This document shows positions 30,101-42,749 of a stretch of DNA of 64,000 nucleotides, piece by piece. The notes under the pieces were generated by a model that saw only the letters and a program-made list of their open reading frames with translations, searched no databases and was not told where the DNA came from. The stretch comes from Megalonaias nervosa (lineage: Eukaryota; Mollusca; Bivalvia; Unionida; Unionidae). The position numbers were made by a program, and so were the translations under genes. The DNA lies in contig JAECUM010017426.1 in NCBI GenBank assembly GCA_016617855.1, positions 1 to 64,000 of the forward strand. The letters run 5' to 3'. Numbering within the stretch: position 1 is the first letter of the stretch; each line of letters starts with the position of its first letter.

Positions 30101-30335
30101 TTATAGTAGCAGGGAGGGTGAACGACCAGCGTTGAGTGACCAGCGCGTAAACACACCATAAAATAAAAACGCGCGTCAGATGATGTAACAAAATGAGCAA
30201 ACCAATTAGAGAAATCTCATGGCCTGACAGCTTTTGGTTTAAAGTTATTGACCTTGAGATTTCATTTTCGTAGGAAGTTTTATTTTTCATAAATAAGGTC
30301 TCCAGCAAAATGGTTTGTTCACCCTCCCTGCTGCT
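30097..30335 (-). repeat. Polinton right terminal inverted repeat
   Basis: Reverse complement of 14193-14434 with about ten differences. The inner edge overlaps the ATPase stop codon. The subunit 30105-30335 is bounded by AGTAGCAGGGAGGGTGAAC and the reverse complement of AGCAGCAGGGAGGGTGAAC. Confidence 0.95.
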
Positions 30336-30340
30336 ACCCT
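30336..30340. repeat. Target site duplication, right copy (ACCCT)
   Basis: Matches 14188-14192. Confidence 0.75.
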
Positions 30341-30599
30341 ACATGACATTAGGCATGTAGTCCCAAAATACTACCTTCAATTATGGACGAATTTCAATCA
30401 AACAAATTGAATATACATGACATATATTGATAGGAAAAAGCCAAGGCACATCACATACATAACACCTCCTTTCATAAAAAAAAGATTTATACAATGAAAC
30501 GTTCTTTCACAGTTGAGGTAAATACACATATCATACTATAATAATTAAAATGACATTGGTAGATACATTTTGAATGACAAAATATATGCACAAAATAAA

Positions 30600-33500
30600 G
30601 CAATATGGTAATTTTATATACATGACAGTGCATACGCAATTAGATTGTCCTTCCTCTTTATGTGCCTAGCATCAATGTTGCATTCCCACAACATCAAACT
30701 TCACCGTAGCAATATCTGATTTTTATTTTTCATTGTTTTAATGAGCGAAAGGAGGTTGTAATCAATACAATAATCGGTGAAGGAGCTGAATGAATAAACA
30801 CCTCAAACTGTTGCAAAGACAATATCAAAGCTAAATAGCCCTTCTCCGCTTTGGAACAAATTTTCTTATGATTTTTAAATTCTTTTGAAGAAAATAGCAC
30901 ATTATTCTTCTCATTTTGAATCAATTGTCCACAAACCCCTAAATCACTTGCATCAAAAGAATTTAAATCATTGACTGAAATTTGGAGCTGAATAAAATGA
31001 TGTGCTTTTACGTATGTCATTTAATTATCAAAAGGTTTCTGACATTTTTCTGATCGGTGAAATTTTGTTTTCTTAGTCAACAAATTGGTCAGAGGATCAG
31101 CAACTATGCAAACATTTCAGCAAAATTTCCGCTAATATCCAGCCATATTGAAACATCGCATCAGTTACCTTTTTCTGATAGGTACTTGGAATTCCGGGAT
31201 AGCACTGACTTTAACTTCTATAGTTTTAAATTGACCGTGATGGACAATATGTCCTAAAATGTAAAACAAATTTCACCTTTACCCAGATTAATTGTCAAAT
31301 TTGCACCGCTGAGTTGATGAAAGAGTTTTCGAATGGTTCCGATGTGATATTTCCAGGTATCTCTGCAGATGATGACTTCATCGATGTACATGTCGCAATT
31401 ATCTAGACCAGATGTTATCATGTTCATTAAACGCTGGAAAGTTGAAGGCGAACCTTCCATATCAAATGCCATCACTTTATATTAATATAGTCGATCTTGA
31501 GCGGCAATTTTCTTTGCTCTTTCCATTGATGGATATTGTTACAACTCTTTTCAAAGGTCACACTTGGTGACATATTTTGCAGTTCCATTTTTGTCAATGC
31601 AGTCATGGAATCTTGGCATTGGAGATGAATCTGTTTTCACTTTTATAGTCGATACAAACGAGGAAAGTATTATCTGATTTCGGTACCAGAATACATGGTG
31701 AACCCCAAAAGTGCTTTCACTGATTCTGTGAAATGGTTCACCAGCAAATATTGAATTTCTTTTTGAAACATTACTATTTGTGATGATTCATTCTATAAGG
31801 ATTCTATTTCACAGGTGTAGAATCTACATTTTCAACATCATATTTGAACTTCTGAAAACAAGTGCTCATATTCACATAATAACTGTTTTCTTGTGGCTGT
31901 AGATGTGGAAGTTTCTGGTCTAGATTGTTCAATATTTCTGAATTCTCAAGACTGGTTAAAGCAAGGTCGCTACAGTCCGATTGCATACAGGTCATTTAAG
32001 TTCACATTGTGAGGAACAGGTACTGCTAATATTTACAGGGCTATCTCCAACAACAACATACTCCTTTAACATAGTTATATGGCATAGTTGTTTCTGGTGT
32101 CATCTTCCAGGATTATTAATGATATAATTGAAGTCATTTACGTTCTTTTCAACTGTATAATGACCATAATACTTATCCTGTAGAAGAATTTGAGGTATGG
32201 GCAAAAGAGCCAGAACTCTATCACCAGGTTGAAAATTCCCTTCCTTTATATTTCTATCATATGTTAATTTAATTTTTGACTGAACAGAGGGAAGATTAGT
32301 TCCTGCTACTTCACAATCATTTGACAATTTATATTTGAAATCAGAGACATAGTCAATACGATTAATCTCTGAATTTCAGATTGAAAGACGTTTCTCTTTC
32401 CATAACTTGAATAGTCCACGGACAGCATGCCCAAAAATCTAGTTGAAAAGGACTAAAACCTAATTATTCTTCAATTGAAGTCCTAACAGCAAAACATTAT
32501 ATTAATACCCTCGTCCCAATCTTTTCTGGAATAAAAACAATATGACAGAAACATACTCTTCAAAGTTTGATGAAATCTTTCTAAAGCCCCTTGACTTCTA
32601 GGTTATAGGCAGAAGACATGAGCTGTGGATTCCTAATTCATGTATAACATGCTGGTAAATTACAGACATAAAAGTTGCCCATTCACCGGACTGGACAGAA
32701 TCGGGAGGTCCAAACAGAGTAAAAAAAAGTTATCAAAGATTTTACTTGCGTTTTAGTTTTAATATTCCTCAAAGGAATTGCCTCTGGAAATTTTGTGGAT
32801 TCACAAATTATGGTTAAACATTTTCCTTAGCTTACTTGATGTAGATAAGGGACCTTCACAGTCTATCTTTTTATTTGCCAAACGGTTCGTTAAATGCAGG
32901 AATTGGTTGCTGATGAGCTTTAGGTATCTTCTGACTGGATTTTCCTACCATTTGGCAAGTGTAACAAGATCTACAGTATTTACAAGCATCACTTTTAATT
33001 TTCGGCCAATAGATAATGATTCAAGGCCTTATATTAAAACGTCTTGACCGGCAAATGCCCAGCCAAAGGAGTTTGATGGTCTAGACTAAATATTTCCTGT
33101 TGTTATGATTTAGGAGCAATAACTCATGGACCACTCGCCACCAGCAGTTACCTCGGGTGGTCTCCTTTTTCTCACAAGTTCCATTTTTTTAACAAAATGA
33201 AAGTAGGTAGTTGTATGTCTTCAGTTTTGTTAATAGCCCTCTGAAATCAGCGGGTGATCTCTGGGTCTTGTTCCTGTTTGACAACGAGTGACTGTCATTG
33301 TATCATCCTGATTAGAATAAAGAGAATGAGTAGTAATATGAGTAGTAATAAGAGGATCACTGTTATCAATATCTCTTGACTGATCGATACCTGGAGCAAA
33401 CGAGACTCATCACAAAACTGATCCGTGAATGTGTCCCCTAAAGGAATACATTCCGTATGAACATCACTCTCAAGAGCAACTCTTGTCATAGCTCTAGTAA

Positions 33501-35400
33501 CTGCACAACTTGAGTATAAATCAGGGAGTTCATTTTACACAGGATTACACTTTTTAATCCAAAGAAGGTTTGTCAGTTACAACTGAATTAACCACAAACT
33601 TATCTCCAGCTAGGTCATTGCCTAATAATAAATGAATACCCACGAATGTTAAAGACCACACTGTCCCGACTGTCACGGGTCCTGCGACCAAGTCTGACGA
33701 CAAATTTAGAAAATAGAGAGGAACATTAACAATGCCGCACTATACTCCCTGAATAAAAACACTCTCATTAGATGAAGGCTTCTTAGGAAAACCAAAGTGC
33801 CTGATAACGTAAGATTCTGAGAAACTCATGTGTAACTTACAATTTGAAAAGTGATTGGATTGGCGGAGTCACTCATCAGTGATATAGAACTGTTGGACAT
33901 AAATGGTTCATAATTCTCCATAATAAATCAAAAAACAAAAAAACACTGAGGTGAGAAAAAGCCAACAAGTCTATTACTTTCAGTACATGACCGTTATATT
34001 GGTCTCTTTGAAATAAGAGCATTTTGAATAGGTCTGTCTTTATTGTGTTGCTTATTTTTCAATTTATAACAATCATAATAGCTTGCCCTTTCTTCTTGCA
34101 ATATGTGCACGTAGGAAGAGATAATGATTTCCGATCAATCTTATCTGAAACTGGATTTCTAAAAGTTGTGCCAGGTTGAGATTTGGAAGTGTTCGATGAG
34201 ACTGAAGTGGCTTTTTATCAATTAACATCTGAGCTGAAGACTTAGTGAAAAAGGAAATGTATGGTTTAATAAAAATCATCAGCTCTACTAGGAGCGTTTT
34301 CTAAAGTTTCGACATTGTGCTCATCAAGGTAAGTTTTATCGTCGCTATGGATGCAGTTGAACCAATCAACTATATTAATTGTCTGAGGTTATCATAAACT
34401 TGACCAGCTTTCTTGGCCAAGCACCACCTATTAAATAATTGCTCTTTTTATCTTGCAAATTCGACATGAGTTGGTCGAGTTTTTTGTTTTATAGCTCCTT
34501 AACTTTTGTCGATATGCCTATTGTACCAACCCATAACCATTTAAGATACACTATTTAACCAGATCATAATCAGCACTTTGCTTTACTGAAAGGGAAATAT
34601 ATGTGCAATGAGCTTTGGAAATAAAATTGCACTTTATAACATAGAGTCCTATGGGCTCTTGACCATTCCAAATTTTCATCACTTCTTTTTTCAAAAGTGA
34701 GGAAAATATGTATCTTCTCTTTTTCCTAAAAGGGGTACTAACCTAATGTTCTTAGTAATATCAAAACCTGAACTTGTGTGTAAGGTAGGCGAGTGCTTTC
34801 CACCTACCGTCTCTAATTCTTTCACACTAAAATGAAATTCCCTTTCTTCCTTTTCTCTTTCTGTCTGCACTTCTCTTTCTTCCTTTTCTTTGCATTTGTA
34901 TTGGCTCGTGCATTTGCTACTCTTCTCTTTCTCCCTTTCCCTTTTCTGCAATTGCATTTATCTTTCTTCTTTCTGTAAATGCACTTGCCCGTCTCCTTTC
35001 TCTTTCTCCAGTTGCTTTTGTGTTTCTTATTTCTTTATTTGCTTCTGTCTCTGTCTTTCATCTTTCTCTCATTGCATTTGTTTTCCTCTCTCTTCTTTCT
35101 TATGCTCAAGCTCTCTTAACTCGATGTCTTTTCTTGTATTTAAATTTCAATTCCATAACTTACAAGTTAGAACCGGATGGAAACTTACCAAATAAACCTA
35201 GACCACTTTTATTTAAATGTTTTTTCTACCAAATACTGAACCAAACTATTTTTATCACTTGCTTCTTTTAAAAAAAAGTTTTCAACTCGGAAAGATCATG
35301 TTGTCTGGCAAGATGGATTACTTCATCCTTTTCCAAGAACTCTAACCTTTCCGGGTAAGATTTAAAATAAAGTGCTCCATTTTAAATGACATTGTGAAAG
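30600..35400 (-). mobile_element. Old, heavily degraded Gmr1-like gypsy retrotransposon
   Basis: This segment is collinear with 39250-44130 of the better copy. RNase H/RT remnants lie at 30730-31480, with an RT active-site remnant MYIDEVI near 31385. An RT N-terminal remnant is at 31800-32000, an integrase C-terminal remnant (PGDRVLALLPIPQ) near 32220, and a protease-linker remnant at 33295-33650. Gag remnants lie at 34070-35390. Every frame is broken many times. The integrase remnant again lies upstream of RT. LTRs are not clearly recognisable. Confidence 0.8.
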
Positions 35401-38213
35401 CTTTGCATTTTTTGTTAGTTATGAATTAAAATTTTTATAATTATATGCTATGGATAATTGTACTAGACTTTCTCCAAAATTAAGTTCATTTTCTACATGA
35501 CCTGAATCATTGATATTTTAAATTCCATAAACAACTAATACATAGCTTAAAATATTTACTACATGAGTATGGTTTAATATTAGGATTATTATCTTGGCGA
35601 TAGTCAAAGTCATTGAGTATTCCGTGTTCTTTATTACAATTTTAGCAACAGACACTCTAATTATAACTAAGATTTTTCTAGAAACTAACCTTTGTCCTTC
35701 ATACTGGCTCCTTTGTGTCTTAGTTTTTAATAATCTTGTTTGTTCGAGAAAATATGTATAACTGCTGTAAGGTCTAAGTGGAATCAGTATTATTGTAGTG
35801 TCAAGTATTCTATTTGGACTGGAATTTATTTATTCAAATTATTAATTTATTTAATTATTCAAATTATTCAAATAATTTCAATTAACTCTTCTCTTGAAAT
35901 ACAAAGTGCTCAAAAAACATTATTAGCAGTAGAGCCCAGTATTATTCGGGATTTAATTCACAATACCGTAAGTACCCTTTATTATAATTTTCACTTTGTA
36001 TTTTAGGGAAGTAAATTATTTGTTGAAATTTTCAAAGCTTATGTTTGTGGAGAGCAAGATTCACAGAGAGTGGCGGTAATTTTCAGATGCGCCCTGACAT
36101 TACGGTATATACCGTATAGTGGTTCTTTCTCTAACAAAGCTATTTTAAAACAGATTTATAAACGTCACCTTTGAAAAAGAAATATGTAAACATTAATATG
36201 TGTATGATACATTTAAATTTGTTGATTAGCCGGAAAATATAAACAAACCAGACATTAAATCATCAATGTTAATTATTTCCTCTCAAAAATAACGGTAAAA
36301 ATTACAGTCATATATACGGTCAGGGTGAAGAAGTACTGATATTCAGAAATATCAGTCCAATGTAATATAGAATATATTGATACTAGTAAAGAGGTAAATC
36401 AAGATGCGAAGAGATCTAAACCAGTAGACTAATTTCTTTTAAATGGTACTATTCTTTACGTATGAAATTATCTTTGCTGAGTGTTTACCTGTGACACTGT
36501 CAACATTTCCACTCTTATGGTAATGTCAGCTGCCTTTTCGCTGACAGAAGTGAGACTGCAATGATCGGTAAAGGCGAAAGCTTTAGACTACTAGGCCACT
36601 TGTTGCTCTATTGTCTTTTAATAAATCAAACAAAAAGAAATCAGATAGTTCTAGCTTGAAACGATGATCATCGACATCAACATCAGCATTATGGCCATAA
36701 TCAGATCATCGTATCATTAAGAAACCGCAATTGTTAAATGTTTTAATAACGGCTAATAATAGGAATTTTTCATGCAGACTACGTGATACTTAGATTAAAA
36801 ATAAATTCGTGTCAGCAAAAGCAAGGAAGTAATATTTATAAAAGGGACATCAGTATTACTTGCGAATTTTTAGCATGGCAAGTTAAAAAATCTTGGTTAG
36901 CATCAAACTCAGCATTTGTAGAGGATTATAGTTCCATTTGGATATTACACTAAATTTTATTGCAACAAATCCAAAGAAATAAGATGTGTAAAAATAAAAA
37001 CTCTGATTACATAAATATGATCGTTAATAACATACTTTTCAGGCTTCTATTTCGAGTTTCTGGTCGTATGTAAAAGAATTGTGATCTACCTTTTACTACT
37101 TAATTAATAATTTGCTTGCCTTATTTACTGAACAGATTTGAATGTTAAGTACAAATCTGTATAATATCTCTTTCATAATTTAGTTGTATACTTTTCCAAA
37201 TAAGGCATTCAGAGACCTGGAAACAGTTGCTATATCTCTTTCTTTATTTCATAGAACCTTACCATGGCATTTGATCCACATACACATTTTTTCTTCAATT
37301 GCTCTGGTTTAGAAAGGAAAGAAGACAAAGAAAAAAGCATCTTTATGGCATCTAAGTGAGCAAAACACTACTCAGTCAACGGAGAGAATGTGCATACTCC
37401 CGGGTGTTTGAATGGTGTCGAAAACATATAATTTAAATGATTATCTTTTCAACGTATGAGCCTCGAGATTGATGATGAGTATATGCGCTAATATGATTTA
37501 AGTATTTATTTATTATTATATACTCATTTTTGTCTCCGTTCACTTTACATTGTTAGAATCGTGCAATATGTTATGATATTACACACCTTTATATTTCACT
37601 CACGTGCCTGACATGTGTGCCAAAAGTGTATTAGGAACTACTTTGTAAACAAATCATGTACACTCATGTAGTAGACACTTTACGGTTTGTTTGATTAAAT
37701 TTGTTTCTGAATGAACAAAAGCAGATGTTTCGTGGACTGTCACAAGCCAGCTGCTTTGCAATACTCCGCGTGAACTTTTTTGATACAATGTTTCGGATTT
37801 AGGCTAGGGATAGACGCCTGATAGGTCATAAAATCGCTGGGTCCCTTCAAATAATACGCAAGTGACAAGGTATAAAGGCGTCTTCTTTAGTTGGTAATAA
37901 GAATGGCAAAAAATATACTTACAGTTTTACATTCTGAATTTCCTCAAAATGTACTTTCTTAGTTCTGCAAATCCGAATTACATGAGCCATGCCGTGGATT
38001 TTAAAGCTTGATTACACATTTCGAAATTGTACTGTAATTTCGACTACATACCAGGTCCAATTATATCAGACCAAAACGCCATTTTCTTTCGAAAGTAGTG
38101 TCTAGCTCGCGACTAAGTTACTATTTATCTGGGCGGACTTATGTGGGCAAAAATAATGTTGTTGTTGAGCACTGATGAATCTGCGCTTGTGCATTTAGTT
38201 TGGAATACATCAT
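35401..38213. other. Non-coding host sequence
   Basis: AT-rich, no supported gene or RNA. A segment near 35930-36045 weakly resembles the plus-orientation end of the gypsy LTR family (ACCGTAAGT ... AAATTATT ... CAAAGCTT) and may be an LTR fragment. Confidence 0.5.
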
Positions 38214-39136
38214 TGTTACGTGTAGGCTCATACATTAATAACAAGAGAAAAGAGTGAAGTCAACAAGCTTTGTATATTTTAGCAAAATAATTTATTTCTC
38301 CTAGAAAACAATTTAAAAATTGGAAATAGGACTTACGGTTTGTGAATATAATCCAAAATTTAATCCTAAGATTGAAAAACACAAGTCCTATCACTAAAAA
38401 GTTCTAAAAGAATCCAGGTTCGAATCTCGACGACGTTCCAATATGGAAGGCGATGACGTGAGATGTGGTCGTTGTACAAATGGCAACAATTCCTCAATTG
38501 ACACACAGTTTATGTTTCCGAATAATTCCAGAATAAATTTCCACTGAATTTCTTTCTCCCAGAATTTTTATAAAAAAGTACGCTCGTTTGGTTTTCTAGA
38601 GAATAAATTATTAAACTCCAAAAACCAAATGAACTTTAAAAACAATCTGGTTTCAACAATAGAAACGTTTCTAGCCCTCAAGGTTTAAAAATACAACTGA
38701 CTGAAAAGCGCTCAGAAAGGGTATTAAATCCAACTAAAATATCATCCCGTTCTCGCGTGATAGGTCACGTGGTCTCTTAATACTTGAACAACGCAATACA
38801 AATATGAAATTTGTCACTTAGCCAGAACAGCCCTATCTAGATTCTCACTCTGAAATAAATTAAAAATGAAACATTGTTTATTCAGACTACACTTAGACCG
38901 AAATGACCCTGGCAATAGCCAATCGTTTTCGCGTAGTATTTTTACTTCCGCGCACCAGGGTGTACTAAAAATAATGCTAATGTAACATCTGTTACGTTTT
39001 AGATAAATAGAACTACCGAAATAAAATATCGAATCCCGTGAAAATAATCATTACAATAAAATGTAATGAAACAAAAATAAAATAAAAAAGAATTTTAAAA
39101 CTAATACACAAGCAATTTAATTACATATACGTAAAG
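38214..39136 (-). repeat. 3' LTR (left), ~920 bp
   Basis: In plus orientation it begins TGTTACGTGTAGGCTC. The inner edge ends ACGTAAAG where ACGTAACA is expected. It is homologous along its length to the solo LTR at 6115-7039. Confidence 0.88.
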
Positions 39137-39220
39137 AAAAAGAAAGATTTATATAATTAAGCTTTTTTTCTACCATATGTAAATTATACATGAGGTAAAC
39201 AGAATTACATTAGAAAATTC

Positions 39221-40640
39221 TTAGGAATGATATAAAGTGTATATGAAATAATATTTCTCTACACGGGAAAGTGCATCTGCAATCAAATTGTCTTTTCCTT
39301 TGATGTGCCTGATGTTAAGATTATATTCTTGCAAAAACAAACTCCACCTTAATAATCTTTGATTTTTATTTTTCATCTTGTCGATGAAAGTAATGGGGTT
39401 GTGGTCACTATACACAACAAGAGGGGCAGGAGCTGAGCTAATGTAAACTTCAAAATGCTGTAATGCCAGTATTAAAGCCAAACATTCCTTCTGGATTGTT
39501 GAGTAATATCTTTGGAGCTTATTTAATTTCTTAGAGAAATAGCAAACTGGGTGATCAACACTATTTCTATCTTCTTGAATTAATACTGCCCCAACCCCAA
39601 CATCACTTGCATCCACAGATAATTTAAAAGACTGATAGAAATTTGGAGCTGTTAGAACCGGCGCACTCTTGAGTATGGCTTTTAATCTATCAAACGCTTC
39701 ATGACAGTTTTCAGTCCAAAGAAACTTGTTTTTCTTACTTAACAAATTTGTCAGAGGTTCAGCAATATTAGAAAAATTGGAACAAAACTTTCGATAGTAT
39801 CCGGCCATCCCGAAAAATTGTTTCAGCTGCTTTTTACTGACAGGCACAGGGAAATCAGAGATAGCCTTAACCTTAGCATCAATAGGTTTAACTTGACCAT
39901 GTCCCACAATATGTCCTAGAAAAGTTATACAAGCACGGCAGAACTCACTTTTAGATAAATTGATTGTCAAATTTGCATCAGTGAGTCTTTCAAAGAATTT
40001 TCGAATCGTGGCTAGATGTTCTTTCCAGGTGTCGTTGTAGATGATGACATCATTGATATAAGCATCACAATTATCTAGACCAGAGGTAATCATATTCATC
40101 AAGCGTTGAAACATACTTGGGGAACCCTTCATCCCAAACGGCATTACTTTATACTGATAGAGCTCATCTGGATTCACAAATGCCGAAATTTCTTTCGCTC
40201 TTTCCGTAAGTGAAATTTGCCAAAGTCCTTTCATAAGGTCAAATTTGGTGACGTACTTGGCATTTCCAATTTTATCAATACAATCATCGATTCTTGGTAA
40301 TGGAAATGAATTTGTTTTTTTTCACAATGTTCACCTTCCTATGATCAGTGTACATACGGAAAGTTTTATCCGGTTTCGGAACAAGTATACATGGTGAACT
40401 CCAATCACTTTTACTGGGCTCTATGAAATCGTTCTCCAGCAAATACTGAATTTCCTTTTGCAAATATTCCTGTTTGAGAGGGTTCATCATGTATGGGTGT
40501 TGTTTCACAGGTTTTGAATCTACAATTTCAACGTCATGAAAAATTTTGTTTGTCCTCGAAGGAATATCTGGAAACAAGTGCTCATATTCGAATAATAACT
40601 GTTTAAGTTCATTTCTTTCTTTTTGTTGCAAATGTAAAAG
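39221..40640 (-). pseudogene. Gmr1-like reverse transcriptase–RNase H
   Basis: RT begins around SDWSSPCILVPKPDKTFRMY, with the usual fingers motifs. The palm motif reads AYINDVII, where the first catalytic Asp of the xDD box is Asn. Thumb and connection follow (FLGHIVGHGQVKP). RNase H has the catalytic series VDASD ... KECLAL ... YSDHNP ... DALSRVEK. A frame break occurs near 40240-40310 between the RT N-terminus and palm. The same frame that carries the RT N-terminus also carries the integrase tail, which proves the domain order. Confidence 0.88.
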
Positions 40641-40796
40641 TTTCTGGTCCAGATTTTTCATAATTTCCGAATTCCGAAGATTTGTTACTCCAAGATCAAC
40701 AGTGTCCAATTGAATTTCTTCACTTAAATCCTCAGTTTGTGGGACAGGTACAACTAAATTAATTGTATAATTTACTTGGCTATCTCTTTCACTATT

Positions 40797-41855
40797 CTCC
40801 TTTAACATGTTAATGTGGCAAAGTTGTTTTTGTTTTCGCTTACTAAGAGTATTTATAATGTAATTTAAATCATTTACTTTCTTTTCAACCGTGTATGGAC
40901 GATAATACTTGGCATGAAGTGGATTTTGTGGAATCTGCAAGAGAGCTAGAACTCTATCACCAGGCTGAAAACTCCTATCCCTTGAGTTTTGTATCATATC
41001 TTGATATCATTCTGGACTGAGGAGAGCGCAGATGTGCTCTTGCGACCTCACAAGCCTTTGACAATTTGTACTTAAAATCAGAAACATAATCAAGAAGAAT
41101 GAGATCAGTATCTTCATGTGAAAGAATTTTCTCATTCAGCAACTTCAAAAGTCCACGCACAGTATGTCCGAAAACTAGTTCAAAGGGACTGAATCCTAAA
41201 GATTCTTGAACGGACTCCCTAACAGCAAACAAAAGTAAATGAATACCTTCATCCCAATCTTTGCTCGTATCAAAGCAATATGATCGAATCATATTCTTTA
41301 AAGTCTGATGAAATCTTTCTAAGGCCCCTTATCTCTCAGTGTGATAGGCAGAAGATTTAAGTTGTTTAATGCCTAATTCGTACATAGCTTGCTGGAAAAT
41401 TCCAGACATGAAATTTGACCCTTGATCCGATTGGACAGATTTGGGAAGGCCAAATTGAGTAAAAAAATCTTTATCAAAGCTTTTACAATGCTTTTGGTTT
41501 TAATTTTCCTCAAAGTAATTGCCTCTGGGAATCTTGTTGACGCACACATAATGGTCAACAAATATTGGTGGCCTGACTTGGTCTTAGGTAAGGGACCAAC
41601 ACAATCTACCATAATTCTGCTAAATTGTTCGTCAAATGCCTTAGGTATCTTCTGATTGGGTTTTCCAACCATTTGACAAGTATGACAAGATCTCCAAAAT
41701 TTACAAACGTCACTTTTGATTTTTGGCCAATAAAAGTGAGTCAAGATCTTGTGATCAGTTTTATTTATCCCTAAATGACCAGCCAGAGGAGTTTCATGGG
41801 CCAAACTAAGTATTTCCTGTCCGTAAGATTTTGGAACTACAATTCTACTGACCAC
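40797..41855 (-). pseudogene. Gmr1-like integrase
   Basis: HHCC zinc domain: H-x-G-I-N-K-T-D-H then CKFWRSCHTC, with the HH pair about 30 residues before the CC pair. Core residues are Asp in IMVDCVGPLP, Asp in VQSDQGSNF (other frame, near 41435) and Glu in GALERFHQTL (near 41325). The C-terminal GPY/F-like module YYRPYTVEKKV is near 40900. The frame breaks near 41440, has a stop at about 41333 and shifts again near 40985. It sits upstream of RT in transcription order. Confidence 0.85.
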
Positions 41856-42339
41856 TCGTCACTAGCGGGTACCTCGGGAGGTCTCCATTTTCTCATAGGA
41901 ATTCCATTTTTAATGAAATAACAGACAGGTACTTCAATGGCTTCAGTTTCACTAATGGCCCTCTGAAACAAACAGGAGATCTCAGGATCTTTTTCCTGTT
42001 CGACGACAAGTGATTGTCGTTTGTCACCCTGATTATATAAAAGAGAATGAGTATTTAAAAGAGGATCACTGTGATCAATACCTTTGATTGATCCAAATTA
42101 GGAGTGAAAGTGACCTCATTAAAAGCCTGACCAATACATGTGTCAGCTAAAGGAATATTTTCCTTATCAAAATCATTCTCAAGAGCTTTCTTTGACATAA
42201 CTCTTGTAACTGCACAAGCTGGGTATAACTTAGGGTATTCTTTTTCAATATTATCAACTTTCTGATCCAAAGAAGGCTTGTCAGTTACAAGTGGATTAAC
42301 CAAAACCTTGTCTCCAGCTAGGTCGTTGCCTAGCAACAA

Positions 42340-42620
42340 ATGAAGACCCTCAACGGGTCAATTATAAACGATACCGACTGTCACAGGTCCAGAAACTAAG
42401 TCTGATGACAAATTTACAGAATGGAGAGGAACATTAAGGGAGCCGCACTCTACTCCCTGAATGAGAACACTCTCATTAGAACAGGACTTCTCAGAAAAAG
42501 GGAAAGTACCTAATAATAAAAGACTCTGAGAAGCTCCTGTATCCCTTAAATTTTAATAGGGATAGGATTGTCCAAATCACCCAAGAGGGATATAGAACCC
42601 TTCGACATGAATGGTTCATA
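42340..42620 (-). pseudogene. Retropepsin-like aspartic protease
   Basis: The active-site motif LRDTGASQS lies at about 42520-42549 on the minus strand. It is followed by a flap-like region and LLGNDLAGDK near 42310-42340. A stop in frame near 42358 and a frame change upstream of the active site break it. It lies between Gag and integrase as expected. Confidence 0.75.
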
Positions 42621-42749
42621 ATTCTCCATAATAAAATCAGACTGGGGTTTTTGAGACCCAACAAATGTATTGCTTTCAATACATGACCGTGACCTTGACT
42701 TCTTAGAAATAAGAGCATTTAGGATAGGTCTATCTTGAGTCTGATGCCT

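Larger units (their letters stand above)
14193..30335. mobile_element. Maverick/Polinton (adintovirus-type) element, 16.1 kb, decayed
   Basis: Complete ends are present: ~240-bp inverted terminal repeats and a short target duplication. Inside is the full expected gene set: family B polymerase, DDE integrase, packaging ATPase, cysteine protease, double-jelly-roll major capsid protein, penton-like minor capsid protein, fiber, pX-like and PLA2-like proteins. Structural genes lie left on the plus strand. Replication genes lie right, with pol-helicase and ATPase on plus and integrase, PLA2, HNH and Cys-rich genes on minus. Such elements are self-synthesising transposons and endogenous adintoviruses. 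The terminal repeats are roughly 95% identical, and many genes carry frameshifts or stops, so this copy is probably not functional. Confidence 0.95.

Noticed and set aside
30063..30308. 81-residue frame inside the right terminal repeat
   Set aside because: Lies entirely within the inverted repeat, overlaps the ATPase end on the other strand and is not kept open in the left repeat.
34890..35271. Ser/Phe/Cys-rich plus-strand frames
   Set aside because: Antisense of the Glu/Lys-rich coiled-coil region of a degraded gag gene.
36530..36620. tRNA-like box sequences
   Set aside because: Short resemblance to box motifs without paired arms.
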